Source of the DNA: a virus
DNA: 22,267 nt
IMG/VR virus record: IMGVR_UViG_3300034683_000268
Location: 1-22,267 of that record
Reading direction: 5' to 3' (one strand)
The translations under genes and the position numbers were made by a program. Under the pieces are notes generated by a model. It was not told the DNA's origin. It did no database searches and was given only the letters and a program-made list of their open reading frames with translations. Numbering within the stretch: the stretch's first letter is position 1; the number at the start of each line of letters is the position of its first letter. Positions 5,993 through 13,388 of this stretch are shown piece after piece.

Positions 5993-6616
5993 ATGGCAAA
6001 AAAGATCAATCGAACAACACAGCCGCTGCGGAGCCAGTCTGATCGCAAGGCAATGGGCAGCTATCTATATAGGCGGAGCCCAAGGGATTATGCCCTATTT
6101 ATTTTCGGCATCCATACGGGACGAAGGATATGCGACCTCGTGGGGCTTAATGTGGCAGACGTGGCCTACATCGACCGACGTGGGAGATTGTGCGTGAAAG
6201 ACAGGATGGAAATCGTCGAGAGAAAAACGGGAAAGACGGTTGACATGCTTATCCATCCGACAGCAAAGCGAGCTCTGTCGAGATATTTCCGCTACCGAAA
6301 AGCCGAAGCAGGATCAAAGCGGGCCCTTCTTGTCGAGGCTCTATTTAAATCGCAGAAGCCGAACCGCAGGGGGGAATATCGGATCACGTCTCAACACGCC
6401 TGGAGGGTTTTGCGTGTCGCTGCAGATGCCTGTGGGATATCGTACCGAGTTGGGACGCACTCGCTCAGAAAGACGTTTGGCTATTCCCTCTACCAAAACG
6501 GGACGAGCATCGAGCTGATTCAGAAATTGTTAAACCACAGTAGCCCAGAGGTGACGCTGTCCTATATCGGGATAACTCGCGACGATATGGACGAGGCCAT
6601 TCTTGCTATCTCATAG
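5993..6616 (+). CDS. Small tyrosine recombinase (integrase/FimB-size)
   Basis: This is a 207-residue tyrosine recombinase consisting essentially of the catalytic domain. The active-site set is visible: Arg45 in HTGRRICDL, a basic stretch ERKTGKTV for the beta-hairpin Lys, His156 and Arg159 in HSLRKTFG, His182 in LLNHSS and the nucleophile Tyr191 in TLSYIG. ATG 5993 has GAGGA at 5980-5984 with an 8-nt gap; the frame runs further upstream, but only through the terminator. Such small enzymes lack the arm-binding domain of lambda Int and resemble FimB/FimE-type inversion recombinases in size, although short phage integrases also exist. It lies about 200 bp from a pair of 17-bp inverted repeats. 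It looks less GC-rich than the capsid genes. Confidence 0.88.
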   Translation: MAKKINRTTQPLRSQSDRKAMGSYLYRRSPRDYALFIFGIHTGRRICDLVGLNVADVAYIDRRGRLCVKDRMEIVERKTGKTVDMLIHPTAKRALSRYFRYRKAEAGSKRALLVEALFKSQKPNRRGEYRITSQHAWRVLRVAADACGISYRVGTHSLRKTFGYSLYQNGTSIELIQKLLNHSSPEVTLSYIGITRDDMDEAILAIS

Positions 6617-6645
6617 TTATCGCTCGAAATTCGATAAGATTGAAA

Positions 6646-6939
6646 ATGGTTCGCTTATATCTGGGGTTTTTGGGGTTGTCCATAGGCTTTGACGCGGCAG
6701 ACGGTTTTGCCTTGTCTTGGATTTCGAACAATTTCGCGAAGCCTGATGCCTACTGGGCCTATCACGCTTCCAAAAATGTTAAAGATGTAGCGTTAGTAAC
6801 ATTGTCGTTTTTGGTGCCACAAAGCCAGTATCGGCGGGCTTTCGCGGGTCCTCCCACGGGGGGGCGGCCTTGCGGTCGGCCCGCTGACCCCGGTTTCCGG
6901 CTAGCGCCAGAATTGTACGGTTTCGTTTCTTGCGTTTGA
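6646..6939 (+). CDS. Doubtful ORF crossing the left inverted repeat
   Basis: The first ~56 codons (VRLYLGFLGLSIGF to ALVTLSFL) look like plausible protein. The part beyond the left repeat (RRAFAGPPTGGRPCGRPADP) looks like read-through of a GC-rich hairpin region. No good ribosome site precedes ATG 6646. If the segment between the repeats were inverted, the frame would end soon after the repeat as VPQSQYLRE. It may be a real small gene whose 3' end is altered by inversion or insertion, or chance. The family is unknown. Confidence 0.25.
   Translation: MVRLYLGFLGLSIGFDAADGFALSWISNNFAKPDAYWAYHASKNVKDVALVTLSFLVPQSQYRRAFAGPPTGGRPCGRPADPGFRLAPELYGFVSCV
6815..6831 (+). repeat. Left 17-bp inverted repeat (IR-L)
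   Basis: The sequence TGCCACAAAGCCAGTAT is the exact reverse complement of positions 7038-7054. The match does not extend on either side. It lies 199 bp after the recombinase stop. Confidence 0.9.
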
Positions 6940-7037
6940 CCAAAGGCATGAGGCCAGTCAAATGGGGCTACTAAAAAACGAAATGGGTTTTTTGAACTGA
7001 GGTTACATATTCCCAGAGGTGCCGATTACTCCCGCAA
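6832..7037. other. Candidate invertible (or MITE-like) segment
   Basis: These 206 bp lie between two perfect 17-bp inverted repeats. The left half is very GC-rich, with a long imperfect hairpin (GCGGGC near 6835-6840 can pair with GCCCGC further on); the right half is A/T-rich and holds a small AAAAAAC/GTTTTTT dyad. I see no convincing promoter on either strand. On the minus strand a frame from ATG at 6949 (MPLVKRKKRNRTIL...) runs out through IR-L. In the inverted state it would be collinear with the small terminase gene and stop at 7066. The neighbouring tyrosine recombinase makes DNA inversion the leading idea. Confidence 0.45.
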
Positions 7038-7054
7038 ATACTGGCTTTGTGGCA
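7038..7054 (-). repeat. Right 17-bp inverted repeat (IR-R)
   Basis: The sequence ATACTGGCTTTGTGGCA pairs exactly with IR-L at 6815-6831. It ends 15 bp before the GTG start of the small terminase gene. The three bases TGG directly outside both repeats could be a short target duplication if this is a transposon-derived element. Confidence 0.9.
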
Positions 7055-7069
7055 TGGGTGGTGTGAATT

Positions 7070-7588
7070 GTGCTAGAAAGACAACTTCTTGAGAGCCAGG
7101 AAGAAAAAGCATACTCTACGAAAGCAATCGCCGAAATCCTCATGTTGTCGGAAAGGCGAGTCCAGCAATTAGCCAAGGAGAAGGTTATTCCGAGACTTCG
7201 GCCTGGCGAATTTCGCTTGGCGCCGGCCGTGCAGGGTTACATCCGGTTCCTCCAGGAGAGGATGCAGAGTGGGAGCGATCCGGATCTGCAACGGGAGAGG
7301 GCGCTGCTCACGAAGGTCCAGCGAGAAACGGCTGAGCTGGAGTTGGCAGCGCTCAGAGGAGAAATGCATAAGAGCGAGGACGTGATGACGGTATGGACGG
7401 AGTGCGTCGTGAACTGCCGGTCGCGCCTGCTGTCCATCCCGACCAAACTCGCCCCCGTGCTGTACGAGGCGGAAACGGTCGCGGACATTCAAGAGGCGCT
7501 GAAAAAAGCCGTGTACGAGGCCCTCGATGAGCTTGCGGAATACTCCAAGGAGCGAATATCGGGCATGGCTCCTGTGGACGAAGAATGA
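7070..7588 (+). CDS. Terminase small subunit, Nu1-like
   Basis: This 172-residue protein has the layout of lambda Nu1-type small terminases. An N-terminal winged-helix DNA-reading segment, STKAIAEILMLSERRVQQLA (about 16-35), is followed by KEKVIPRLRPGEFRL. A long charged helix follows (DLQRERALLTKVQRETAELE, about 83-102), then a C-terminal helical region that would contact the large subunit. It selects phage DNA at cos/pac sites for packaging. The GTG start at 7070 has GGGTGGTG at 7057-7063, and no better in-frame ATG precedes it. It overlaps the large subunit by 62 bp. The start lies 15 bp from IR-R, so its transcription could depend on the orientation of the neighbouring segment. Confidence 0.85.
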   Translation: MLERQLLESQEEKAYSTKAIAEILMLSERRVQQLAKEKVIPRLRPGEFRLAPAVQGYIRFLQERMQSGSDPDLQRERALLTKVQRETAELELAALRGEMHKSEDVMTVWTECVVNCRSRLLSIPTKLAPVLYEAETVADIQEALKKAVYEALDELAEYSKERISGMAPVDEE

Positions 7589-9476
7589 CCACCTTTGGGC
7601 TCCGCCGCCGGAGATCTCGGTGGCGGACTGGGCGGACCGTGAGCGTCGGCTTTCGCAGGAGTCGAGCGTCGAGCCGGGGCGGTGGGTGACGGATAGAGCG
7701 CCGTATCAGCGCGGGATTATGGATGCGATCTCCGATCCCAGGCAGCAGGACGTGGTGATCATGAGCGCCGCCCAGGTGGGAAAGAGCGAAATCCTTAACA
7801 ATACGCTGGGAATGCACATCGATATCGACCCGTGCCCCATGATGATGGTGCAGCCGACCATCGACGACGCGGAAGACTACAGCAAGGACCGTATCGCTCC
7901 GATGATCCGGGACACGCCGTGTCTTTCCGTGAAGGTGAAGGATCCTCGCTCCCGCGACAGCGGCAACACGCTGCGGCACAAGAAGTTCCCCGGCGGGCAG
8001 CTCTTCCTCGGGGGGGCGAACTCTCCTTCGGGGCTAGCGTCGAAGCCGATCCGGCTGCTGCTGCTCGACGAGATCGACAGGTATCCGGCCTCCGCTGGAT
8101 CGGAAGGCGATCCCGTTCTGCTGGCGCGCAAGCGGACACAGAACTTCTGGAACCGGAAAATCGTCCAGGTGAGCACGCCGACGCTGAAGGGCCTGAGCCG
8201 CATCGAAAAGCTGTACGAGTCCTCCACGAAGGAGCAGTGGCATGTCCCCTGTCCCAAGTGCGGGGAGGCGCACCCCATCGAATGGGGGAATTTCGACCAT
8301 AAAGACCTCGAAAATATCCGCCTGAAGTGCCCGTCGTGCGGTCAGTACAGCGGAGAACAGGAGTGGAAGTCTATGCAGCCTCGGGGGCAATGGGTGGCCC
8401 GCAAGGAGCACCACGTCCGGGGCTTCCATATCAACGCCTTTTCTTCCCCGTGGACGTCGTGGCGAGAGCTTGTTTTCGCCTATACGGAGGCCAAAAAGGA
8501 CGGCGACGACGCCATGAAGGTGTGGTGGAACACCGTTCTGGGGTTGACCTGGGAGGAAACGGGCAACGCCATCGAGGTGGAGAACCTCGAAGAACACCGC
8601 GAGGAGTACGAAGCGGAGGTTCCGGACGGCGTGCTGATCCTCACGTGCGGAGTGGACACTCAGGACGACCGCCTCGAAGCCGAGGTCGTCGGATGGGGGC
8701 CGCGCAAGGAGTCCTGGGGGATCTGCTACCGGGTGTTCTACGGCGATCCGGGGCAGTCGCTGGTCTGGGAAGCCCTCGACGAGTTTCTGCTTTCGCTGTG
8801 GAGCTACGCGGACGGAGAGCAGATCGGAATAGCGTGTACTTGCATCGACTCCGGAGGTCACTTCACGGACGAGGTGTACAAATTCGTGAAGCCCCGCGAG
8901 CGCCGAAACATCTTCGCCATCAAGGGCTCTTCGGTGCATGGCAAGCCGGGAGTGAGCAAGCCCAGCCGCAGCAACCGCCGCAGGGTGGCGCTTTTCAGCC
9001 TGGGCGTCGATGCTCTGAAGGGAAGCATATTCTCCCGCCTGAAGGTTGGGTCTCCCGGTCCCGGCTACTGCCACTGGCCGAAGGAGCTGAAGACGAATCA
9101 TCGCGGGTACGATTTGCCCTACTTCAAGGGCTTGGTCTCGGAGAAGCTGGTGATCCGGCGCGTCAACGGAAAGATGAAAGCCGGATGGGTGAAGCGGACC
9201 GTCGGCGCGCGAAACGAGCCGCTCGACGTGCGCGTGTACGCGACGGCGGCCCTTGAGATTCTGAACCCGGATCTGGATCGGCGGCGGGAACGACGCATCG
9301 TGAGTCGGAAGGGGAGCAAGCCTGCGGCGAAGAAGCGGAAGGGGCGCCCGGTGATACTCCGGCAGGAACCGCCCGCCCAGCCTCCGCCCGAGCCGCAACC
9401 GGAAAGGCCTTCGCCGAACCGGGCGACGCAGAAACGCAGGGGCGGCGTCCGTGTTTTAAGCGGAGGAGTGAAGTAA
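7527..9476 (+). CDS. Terminase large subunit, GpA family
   Basis: This 649-residue protein is the packaging motor ATPase and nuclease. PPPEISVADWADRERRLS near the N-terminus is the typical GpA opening. The P-loop is SAAQVGKS (80-87) and Walker B is LLLLDEID (177-184). Two CxxC pairs (CPKCGEAHP and LKCPSCGQ, about 241-265) form a zinc ribbon. The nuclease domain shows TCGVDTQDDRLEAEVVGWG and CIDSGGHFTDEVY, which supply acidic residues for metal-dependent cos cleavage. The C-terminal ~60 residues are basic and Pro-rich. ATG 7527 has GAGG at 7517-7520 with a 6-nt gap and lies inside the small-subunit gene. The family call is firm; cos rather than pac cutting is inferred from the family. Confidence 0.95.
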   Translation: MSLRNTPRSEYRAWLLWTKNDHLWAPPPEISVADWADRERRLSQESSVEPGRWVTDRAPYQRGIMDAISDPRQQDVVIMSAAQVGKSEILNNTLGMHIDIDPCPMMMVQPTIDDAEDYSKDRIAPMIRDTPCLSVKVKDPRSRDSGNTLRHKKFPGGQLFLGGANSPSGLASKPIRLLLLDEIDRYPASAGSEGDPVLLARKRTQNFWNRKIVQVSTPTLKGLSRIEKLYESSTKEQWHVPCPKCGEAHPIEWGNFDHKDLENIRLKCPSCGQYSGEQEWKSMQPRGQWVARKEHHVRGFHINAFSSPWTSWRELVFAYTEAKKDGDDAMKVWWNTVLGLTWEETGNAIEVENLEEHREEYEAEVPDGVLILTCGVDTQDDRLEAEVVGWGPRKESWGICYRVFYGDPGQSLVWEALDEFLLSLWSYADGEQIGIACTCIDSGGHFTDEVYKFVKPRERRNIFAIKGSSVHGKPGVSKPSRSNRRRVALFSLGVDALKGSIFSRLKVGSPGPGYCHWPKELKTNHRGYDLPYFKGLVSEKLVIRRVNGKMKAGWVKRTVGARNEPLDVRVYATAALEILNPDLDRRRERRIVSRKGSKPAAKKRKGRPVILRQEPPAQPPPEPQPERPSPNRATQKRRGGVRVLSGGVK

Positions 9477-9664
9477 AACCCCGTGCCGGGCATTCGCTAC
9501 CTTGCCGTGGGTTGACGGGCGCTCCCCAGGGCGTCCTCTCTATTTTCCGACCCGCGAGAATGGCCGCTGCGCGTTTGATCTTGGGGAAAAGGTATAAGTG
9601 GGCGTCTTTTGAAAAAGGAGCGCTCCTGAGGGTGTTTCCGACGGTCGTTTCTTATGAAGCCCAT

Positions 9665-9697
9665 AAAAGGGGGGTGGCATTTTGCCACTCCCCTTTT
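9665..9697. terminator. Bidirectional intrinsic terminator after terL
   Basis: AAAAGGGGGGTGGCA at 9665-9679 pairs with TGCCACTCCCCTTTT at 9683-9697 (one G-T pair) around a 3-nt loop, and T continues to 9699. The A-run and T-run allow termination on both strands. It lies in the 246-bp gap between the terminase and capsid genes, where I see no gene; a palindrome AGGAGCGCTCCT lies at 9616-9627. The capsid genes may thus need anti-termination or their own promoter. Confidence 0.85.
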
Positions 9698-9722
9698 TTG
9701 TACCCCGAAGGGAGGTGGTGCG

Positions 9723-9944
9723 ATGGCTGCCGCAAAGCTGGCGACGTTGAACGAGCGGCTGGAGATGTATCGTCGGGCGGAAGCGGCGATCCTTTCCAGC
9801 CAGTCGTACGAGATGGAGGGGTTGAAGCTGACGCGGGCGAATCTGGCCGACGTGCAGAAGCAGATATCCAGGCTGGAGGGGGAGATCGCGCGTCTCTCGC
9901 GTGTGCGGGGACGTCTGCGCGTGATCGTCCCGAAGGATTGGTGA
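9723..9944 (+). CDS. DUF6148/gpW-like head-tail joining protein
   Basis: This is a 73-residue, largely helical protein. LNERLEMYRRAEAAILSSQS, the loop YEMEGLKLTRANLADVQKQI and a following helix match the small phage family (DUF6148, related in layout to lambda gpW) encoded just before the portal. gpW-like proteins close the portal channel and form the tail-joining site. ATG 9723 has a perfect GGGAGGTGG upstream. The stop TGA at 9942-9944 overlaps the portal ATG by one base. The family match is from memory. Confidence 0.75.
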   Translation: MAAAKLATLNERLEMYRRAEAAILSSQSYEMEGLKLTRANLADVQKQISRLEGEIARLSRVRGRLRVIVPKDW

Positions 9945-11551
9945 TGGCGATGCTGGAAAAGATTGCCCGTGCGGTGGCGCCGGGGTTGGCCCTGAAGAGG
10001 GAGGCAGCGCGTGTTCGTCTGGAGGCTCTGGAGAAGACGCGGGAGTTTTTGAACTCCGGATATTCGCACCACGGCGCGAGCCGCCAGAGGACGTCGATGG
10101 TCTCGTGGATATCCTCGTCGAAGAGCCCGGACGAGGATATCGGGCAGAATCTCGAGCTGCTTCGCGAGAGGTCGAGGGATCAGTACTACGGAGTTCCCCT
10201 CGCGCGCGGGGCGGTGGAGCGCATCGCCACGTCCTCAGTGGGGCCGGGGCTGAAACCGAAGTTCAGCATCAACCGCGAATACCTGGGCTTGTCCGAAGAG
10301 GAGGCGGACTCATGGGAGGACCACGCCGAACGCGAGTTCGGCTACTGGGCTGAATCGAAGGACTGTGACATCTCGCGGCGCTGCAACTTTTACGAGATGC
10401 AGGCGCTGGCTTTCCTCGGAATTTTGATGAACGGCGATGTGTTCGCCGCCCTGCCGATGAAGCCTCTCCCGGGAAGACTCTACGACCTCCGCGTGCGCCT
10501 GATCGAGGGGGATCGCGTGTGCGATCCGGATCGGAAGCCGACGGGCGTGCGTCTTTGCGAGGGAATGGAGATGGACCCCGACGGCGTGCCTGTGGCCGCA
10601 TGGGTGGCGAATCGGCATCCGAAGGCGGAAGACTTCACCCTCCCGCGCCTTGAATGGGCCCGCGTGCCGCTCTACGGCGCGAAGTCGGGCCGGCGGAACT
10701 TGCTGCATTTGATGCGGCCGGAGCGCGTGGACCAGCCGAGAGGCGTTCCTCTGCTCGCCCCGGTGATCGAGACGCTGAAACAGCTTGGACGCTATACGGA
10801 CGCCGAATTAATGGCCTCCGTGGTCAACGGGATGTACAGCATCTTCTTCGAGCACGACACGAAGGAGATGGAGCTGGGCGAGGAGTCCTATGCCCTGGAC
10901 GAATCAGGAGCCGAGGAGGATCTTCTCGGGCGGGTTCAACTGGGGTACGGATCGGTGTTCGATCTGCCTCCGGGGGTGAAGGCCAACGCCGCGACTCCTG
11001 GAAGGCCGAATCAGGCCTTCGACGCATTCGTTCTGGCGGTCTGCCGTCAGGTGGGGGCTGCGCTGGGAATTCCATACGAGCTGCTGGTGCTGAACTTTAC
11101 GTCGTCGTACTCGGCGAGCCGGGGAGCGCTTCTTGAGGCGTGGAAGCTCTTCAAGATATGGCGCGAATGGTTCGCGGGGAATTTCTGCCAGCCGATCCTC
11201 TTTGAATGGCTCTGCGAGGCCGTGCTGAAGGGGCGGATCGATGCGCCGGGCTTCTTCGAGGACCCGATGGCGGCCTACTGCTACTCGTGGGTTGACTGGT
11301 ACGGCCCGGCGCAGGGACAGCTCGATCCGCTGAAGGAGGTCAACGCGGCTAAGGAGCGTATCAAGATTAACGCTTCCTCGGAGTCGAGAGAGGCGATGGA
11401 GCTGACAGGATCAGAGTGGGAGATGAACGTGCGTCTTCGCGCGAAGGAGGAGGCGGTGAAAAAGGAGCTGCAGTTGAGTTCCGCCGGGTATTCGGAACCC
11501 GTTGCCGCTCCGGAGAGCGACGGGGACGGCGAAAGGGAAGGTGAGGCGTAA
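9944..11551 (+). CDS. Portal protein, lambda gpB family
   Basis: The product is 535 residues from ATG 9944 (MAMLEKIARAVAPGL), with GAAGG at 9932-9936. The same frame is open back to 9512, but only through the terminator and the upstream small gene in another frame. Lambda-type portal hallmarks are RERSRDQYYGVPLARGAVER near residue 75, the region DVFAALPMKPLPGRLYDLRV with RLIEGDRVCDPD, LLAPVIETLKQLGRYTDAEL, and the late FVLAVCRQVGAALGIPYELL followed by NFTSSYSASRGALLEAW. Twelve copies form the ring through which DNA enters the head. It overlaps the protease gene by one base. Confidence 0.93.
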   Translation: MAMLEKIARAVAPGLALKREAARVRLEALEKTREFLNSGYSHHGASRQRTSMVSWISSSKSPDEDIGQNLELLRERSRDQYYGVPLARGAVERIATSSVGPGLKPKFSINREYLGLSEEEADSWEDHAEREFGYWAESKDCDISRRCNFYEMQALAFLGILMNGDVFAALPMKPLPGRLYDLRVRLIEGDRVCDPDRKPTGVRLCEGMEMDPDGVPVAAWVANRHPKAEDFTLPRLEWARVPLYGAKSGRRNLLHLMRPERVDQPRGVPLLAPVIETLKQLGRYTDAELMASVVNGMYSIFFEHDTKEMELGEESYALDESGAEEDLLGRVQLGYGSVFDLPPGVKANAATPGRPNQAFDAFVLAVCRQVGAALGIPYELLVLNFTSSYSASRGALLEAWKLFKIWREWFAGNFCQPILFEWLCEAVLKGRIDAPGFFEDPMAAYCYSWVDWYGPAQGQLDPLKEVNAAKERIKINASSESREAMELTGSEWEMNVRLRAKEEAVKKELQLSSAGYSEPVAAPESDGDGEREGEA

Positions 11552-12651
11552 TGGAACGTTGGTGGAAGGCGCAGTTGACCGACGATGACGTCGGCGAGCT
11601 GCTGCTCTACGGCGACATCGGCGACGGATGGTGGAGCGAGAACAATTCGAAGGACTTCATCCGCGACATCAAGGCGCTGGGGGCGATAGGCGAGCTGGTT
11701 GTCCGAATCAACAGCATCGGCGGGGACGTGTTCGCCGGGATGGCGATCTACAACTATCTGCGGAGCCTGAAGGCGCGCAAGACGGTGATCGTGGACGGCA
11801 TCGCGGCGTCGATCGCGTCGGTGGTGGCGATGGCGGGAGACAAGATTGTCTGCCCGGCCAACGCGATGATGATGATTCACAACCCGTGGAGCTTTTCCAT
11901 GGGAGACGGCGAGGAGATGCGCAAGACCGCCGAGATTTTGGACAAGCAGCGCGGCCAGATCGCCGGGGTGTACGTCGCTAGGACCGGACTCGAAGAGGGC
12001 ACGGTCCTCGAAATGATGGATTCCGAGACGTGGATGACGGGCGAAGAGGCCGTCGAAAGCGGTTTCGCCGACGAGGTCGGAGAGCCTGTTGAGGTGGCCG
12101 CTTCGGTGCGGGATGGATTTTTCGCGCTGAGCACTTCGGCTGGAACGGCGAAAGCGAGCATGGAGCGCGTGAAAGCGATGCGCGCCGACGTGACGGCATT
12201 CTTCCCGCAGGGGAAGGATAGAGAGAAGAAGGAGGTTGAATCGATGAAATTGGAAGAGCTTAAGGCGAAATTCCCCGAGGTGTACGCGGCTGTGCTTGAA
12301 GAAGGCAGAGCCGAAGGTGTCAAGGGTGGAATCGATCAGGAGCGCGCTCGTTTGAAGTCGCTCGACGAGCTGGCGCAGCCGGGGTGCGAGGAAATCATCG
12401 CCAAGGCGAAATACGAGACGTTTTCCACGGCGCAGGACTGCGCGATCGATCTACTGAAGGCGCAGCGGACACACTCGGCGCTGAATATGCGTCGGGAGGA
12501 TGCGAAGGAGCTCGACAAGGTCGGGGGGATGGACCCGAACGGCATGCCCGGCGAGCAGGACCGGGAGCTGAATTCGTTTTTGAGCCTGGTGAAGGAAGTC
12601 GCGCCCAATGCGCGGACGACCGCCAGAGCATCTGTCAGGGGGGTGGCGTAA
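11551..12651 (+). CDS. ClpP-type head maturation protease with C-terminal scaffold
   Basis: This 366-residue protein has an N-terminal ClpP-fold protease (about 1-185). It shows VRINSIGGDVFAGMAIYNYL, the nucleophile Ser87 in GIAASIAS, His110 in MMMIHNPW, and an acidic residue in MMDSETWMT (Asp157/Glu159). It should digest the scaffold and itself during capsid maturation. From residue 232 on the protein is helical and charged (MKLEELKAKFPEVYAAVLEE...), which is a scaffold-like tail. A second start at codon 232 would give this part as a separate product, as in lambda C/Nu3. The layout of protease, nested scaffold, decoration and major capsid genes is the same as in lambda. Confidence 0.9.
   Translation: MERWWKAQLTDDDVGELLLYGDIGDGWWSENNSKDFIRDIKALGAIGELVVRINSIGGDVFAGMAIYNYLRSLKARKTVIVDGIAASIASVVAMAGDKIVCPANAMMMIHNPWSFSMGDGEEMRKTAEILDKQRGQIAGVYVARTGLEEGTVLEMMDSETWMTGEEAVESGFADEVGEPVEVAASVRDGFFALSTSAGTAKASMERVKAMRADVTAFFPQGKDREKKEVESMKLEELKAKFPEVYAAVLEEGRAEGVKGGIDQERARLKSLDELAQPGCEEIIAKAKYETFSTAQDCAIDLLKAQRTHSALNMRREDAKELDKVGGMDPNGMPGEQDRELNSFLSLVKEVAPNARTTARASVRGVA
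12244..12651 (+). CDS. Nested in-frame scaffold protein (Nu3-like)
   Basis: An internal ATG at 12244, in frame with the protease, is preceded by AAGGAGGT at 12229-12236 with a 7-nt gap, one of the best ribosome sites in the window and of no other evident use. The 135-residue product would be the scaffold half alone: helical, charged, with QERARLKSLDELA and a Gly/Pro-rich section MDPNGMPGEQDRE before a C-terminal helix. Lambda Nu3 is made in the same way from inside gene C. The product is inferred from the site and the parallel. Confidence 0.7.
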   Translation: MKLEELKAKFPEVYAAVLEEGRAEGVKGGIDQERARLKSLDELAQPGCEEIIAKAKYETFSTAQDCAIDLLKAQRTHSALNMRREDAKELDKVGGMDPNGMPGEQDRELNSFLSLVKEVAPNARTTARASVRGVA

Positions 12652-13377
12652 GTGGCGGACAAGAATCAGATCGGAGTGCTCGTGGCCGATAATCTTTTCG
12701 CTGGCAGCCAGATGCCCGTCGTGGACGACGAGGTGATTATCGCCGAGGGCGAGGGGATTCTCGCCAGGGGAACCTTGCTCGGGATCGCGACCAAGGGAGA
12801 ACTCGAGGCGGAAGCCGCCGCCCAGGGAGAGGGGAACACCGGAGACGGCACGCTGACGCTGGACGTCGAGACTCCACTCCTCGCAGGAGCGACGGCCGGC
12901 GTGTACACGGTGCGGGTTGTCCGCGCCGCGATCGCCGCCGTGGAGGAAGGCGAGGGCGTTCAGGCGGTACACGGACACCTTGCCCTCGCTGAACTGAAAA
13001 ATCCCGACGGCCGCGTCCTTGAGGTGTTCGATGTTCCCGGAACAACAGGCGTCACAGTGGCGAATCAACTGAAATTCGTCATGGTCGAGTCGGGGACGCC
13101 CTTCGTAGTAGGCGACGGCTTCGACATCACAGTGACTGAAACGGCGGCTTCCGGGCTGTTCAAAGCGGTCGATTCGACCGCGACGGACGGTTCCGCCGAT
13201 CCGGTGGCCGTGCTCGCCTTCGCGGTGGACGCGACGGACGACGATGCTGCGGGTATCGCCTACTTCACCGGGGAGTTCAACGAGGACGCGCTGATCTTCG
13301 GGCGGGACGAGGACACCGCCGCCATGTACAAGGCCGCCGCACGGGATCGCGGCATCTACTTCAAGAAAGTTCGATAG
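12652..13377 (+). CDS. Head decoration protein (gpD-like) with extra domain
   Basis: This 241-residue protein has an N-terminal part (FAGSQMPVVDDEVIIAEGEG, ILARGTLLG) and a C-terminal part (GIAYFTGEFNEDALIFGRDE, then YKAAARDRGIYFK) that together match the lambda gpD-like decoration family. Between them is a beta-rich insertion (TLTLDVETPLLAGATAGVYT ... FDVPGTTGVTVANQL, about 60-175), so it is roughly twice the length of gpD. This insertion resembles extra domains displayed on some capsid surfaces. It would stabilise the expanded capsid lattice. GTG 12652 directly follows the protease stop, with GGGGGGTGG just upstream. The function is supported by gene order. Confidence 0.8.
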   Translation: MADKNQIGVLVADNLFAGSQMPVVDDEVIIAEGEGILARGTLLGIATKGELEAEAAAQGEGNTGDGTLTLDVETPLLAGATAGVYTVRVVRAAIAAVEEGEGVQAVHGHLALAELKNPDGRVLEVFDVPGTTGVTVANQLKFVMVESGTPFVVGDGFDITVTETAASGLFKAVDSTATDGSADPVAVLAFAVDATDDDAAGIAYFTGEFNEDALIFGRDEDTAAMYKAAARDRGIYFKKVR

Positions 13378-13388
13378 GAGGCGCTGAA

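Noticed and set aside
6617-6637. TTATCG/CGATAA dyad just after the recombinase stop
   Set aside because: It has a 6-bp stem and a 9-nt loop with no T-run; too short to call a terminator or an attachment core without attB/attL/attR to compare.
7048-7072. Sigma-54-like promoter in front of the small terminase
   Set aside because: A GG-N10-GC pair can be found, but the flanking bases do not fit the consensus.
8034-9398. Long minus-strand frame opposite the large terminase
   Set aside because: It is a GC-driven shadow of a gene with clear motifs on the + strand and has Arg/Pro/Leu-rich translation without a family.
9575-9598. Promoter with TTGATC and TATAAG before the capsid genes
   Set aside because: The spacing is only 12 bp, so it does not make a normal sigma-70 promoter; only the -10-like element is left as a hint.
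9512-9943. N-terminal extension of the portal frame
   Set aside because: It would cross the terminator and the gpW-like gene in another frame; the family start and ribosome site are at 9944.
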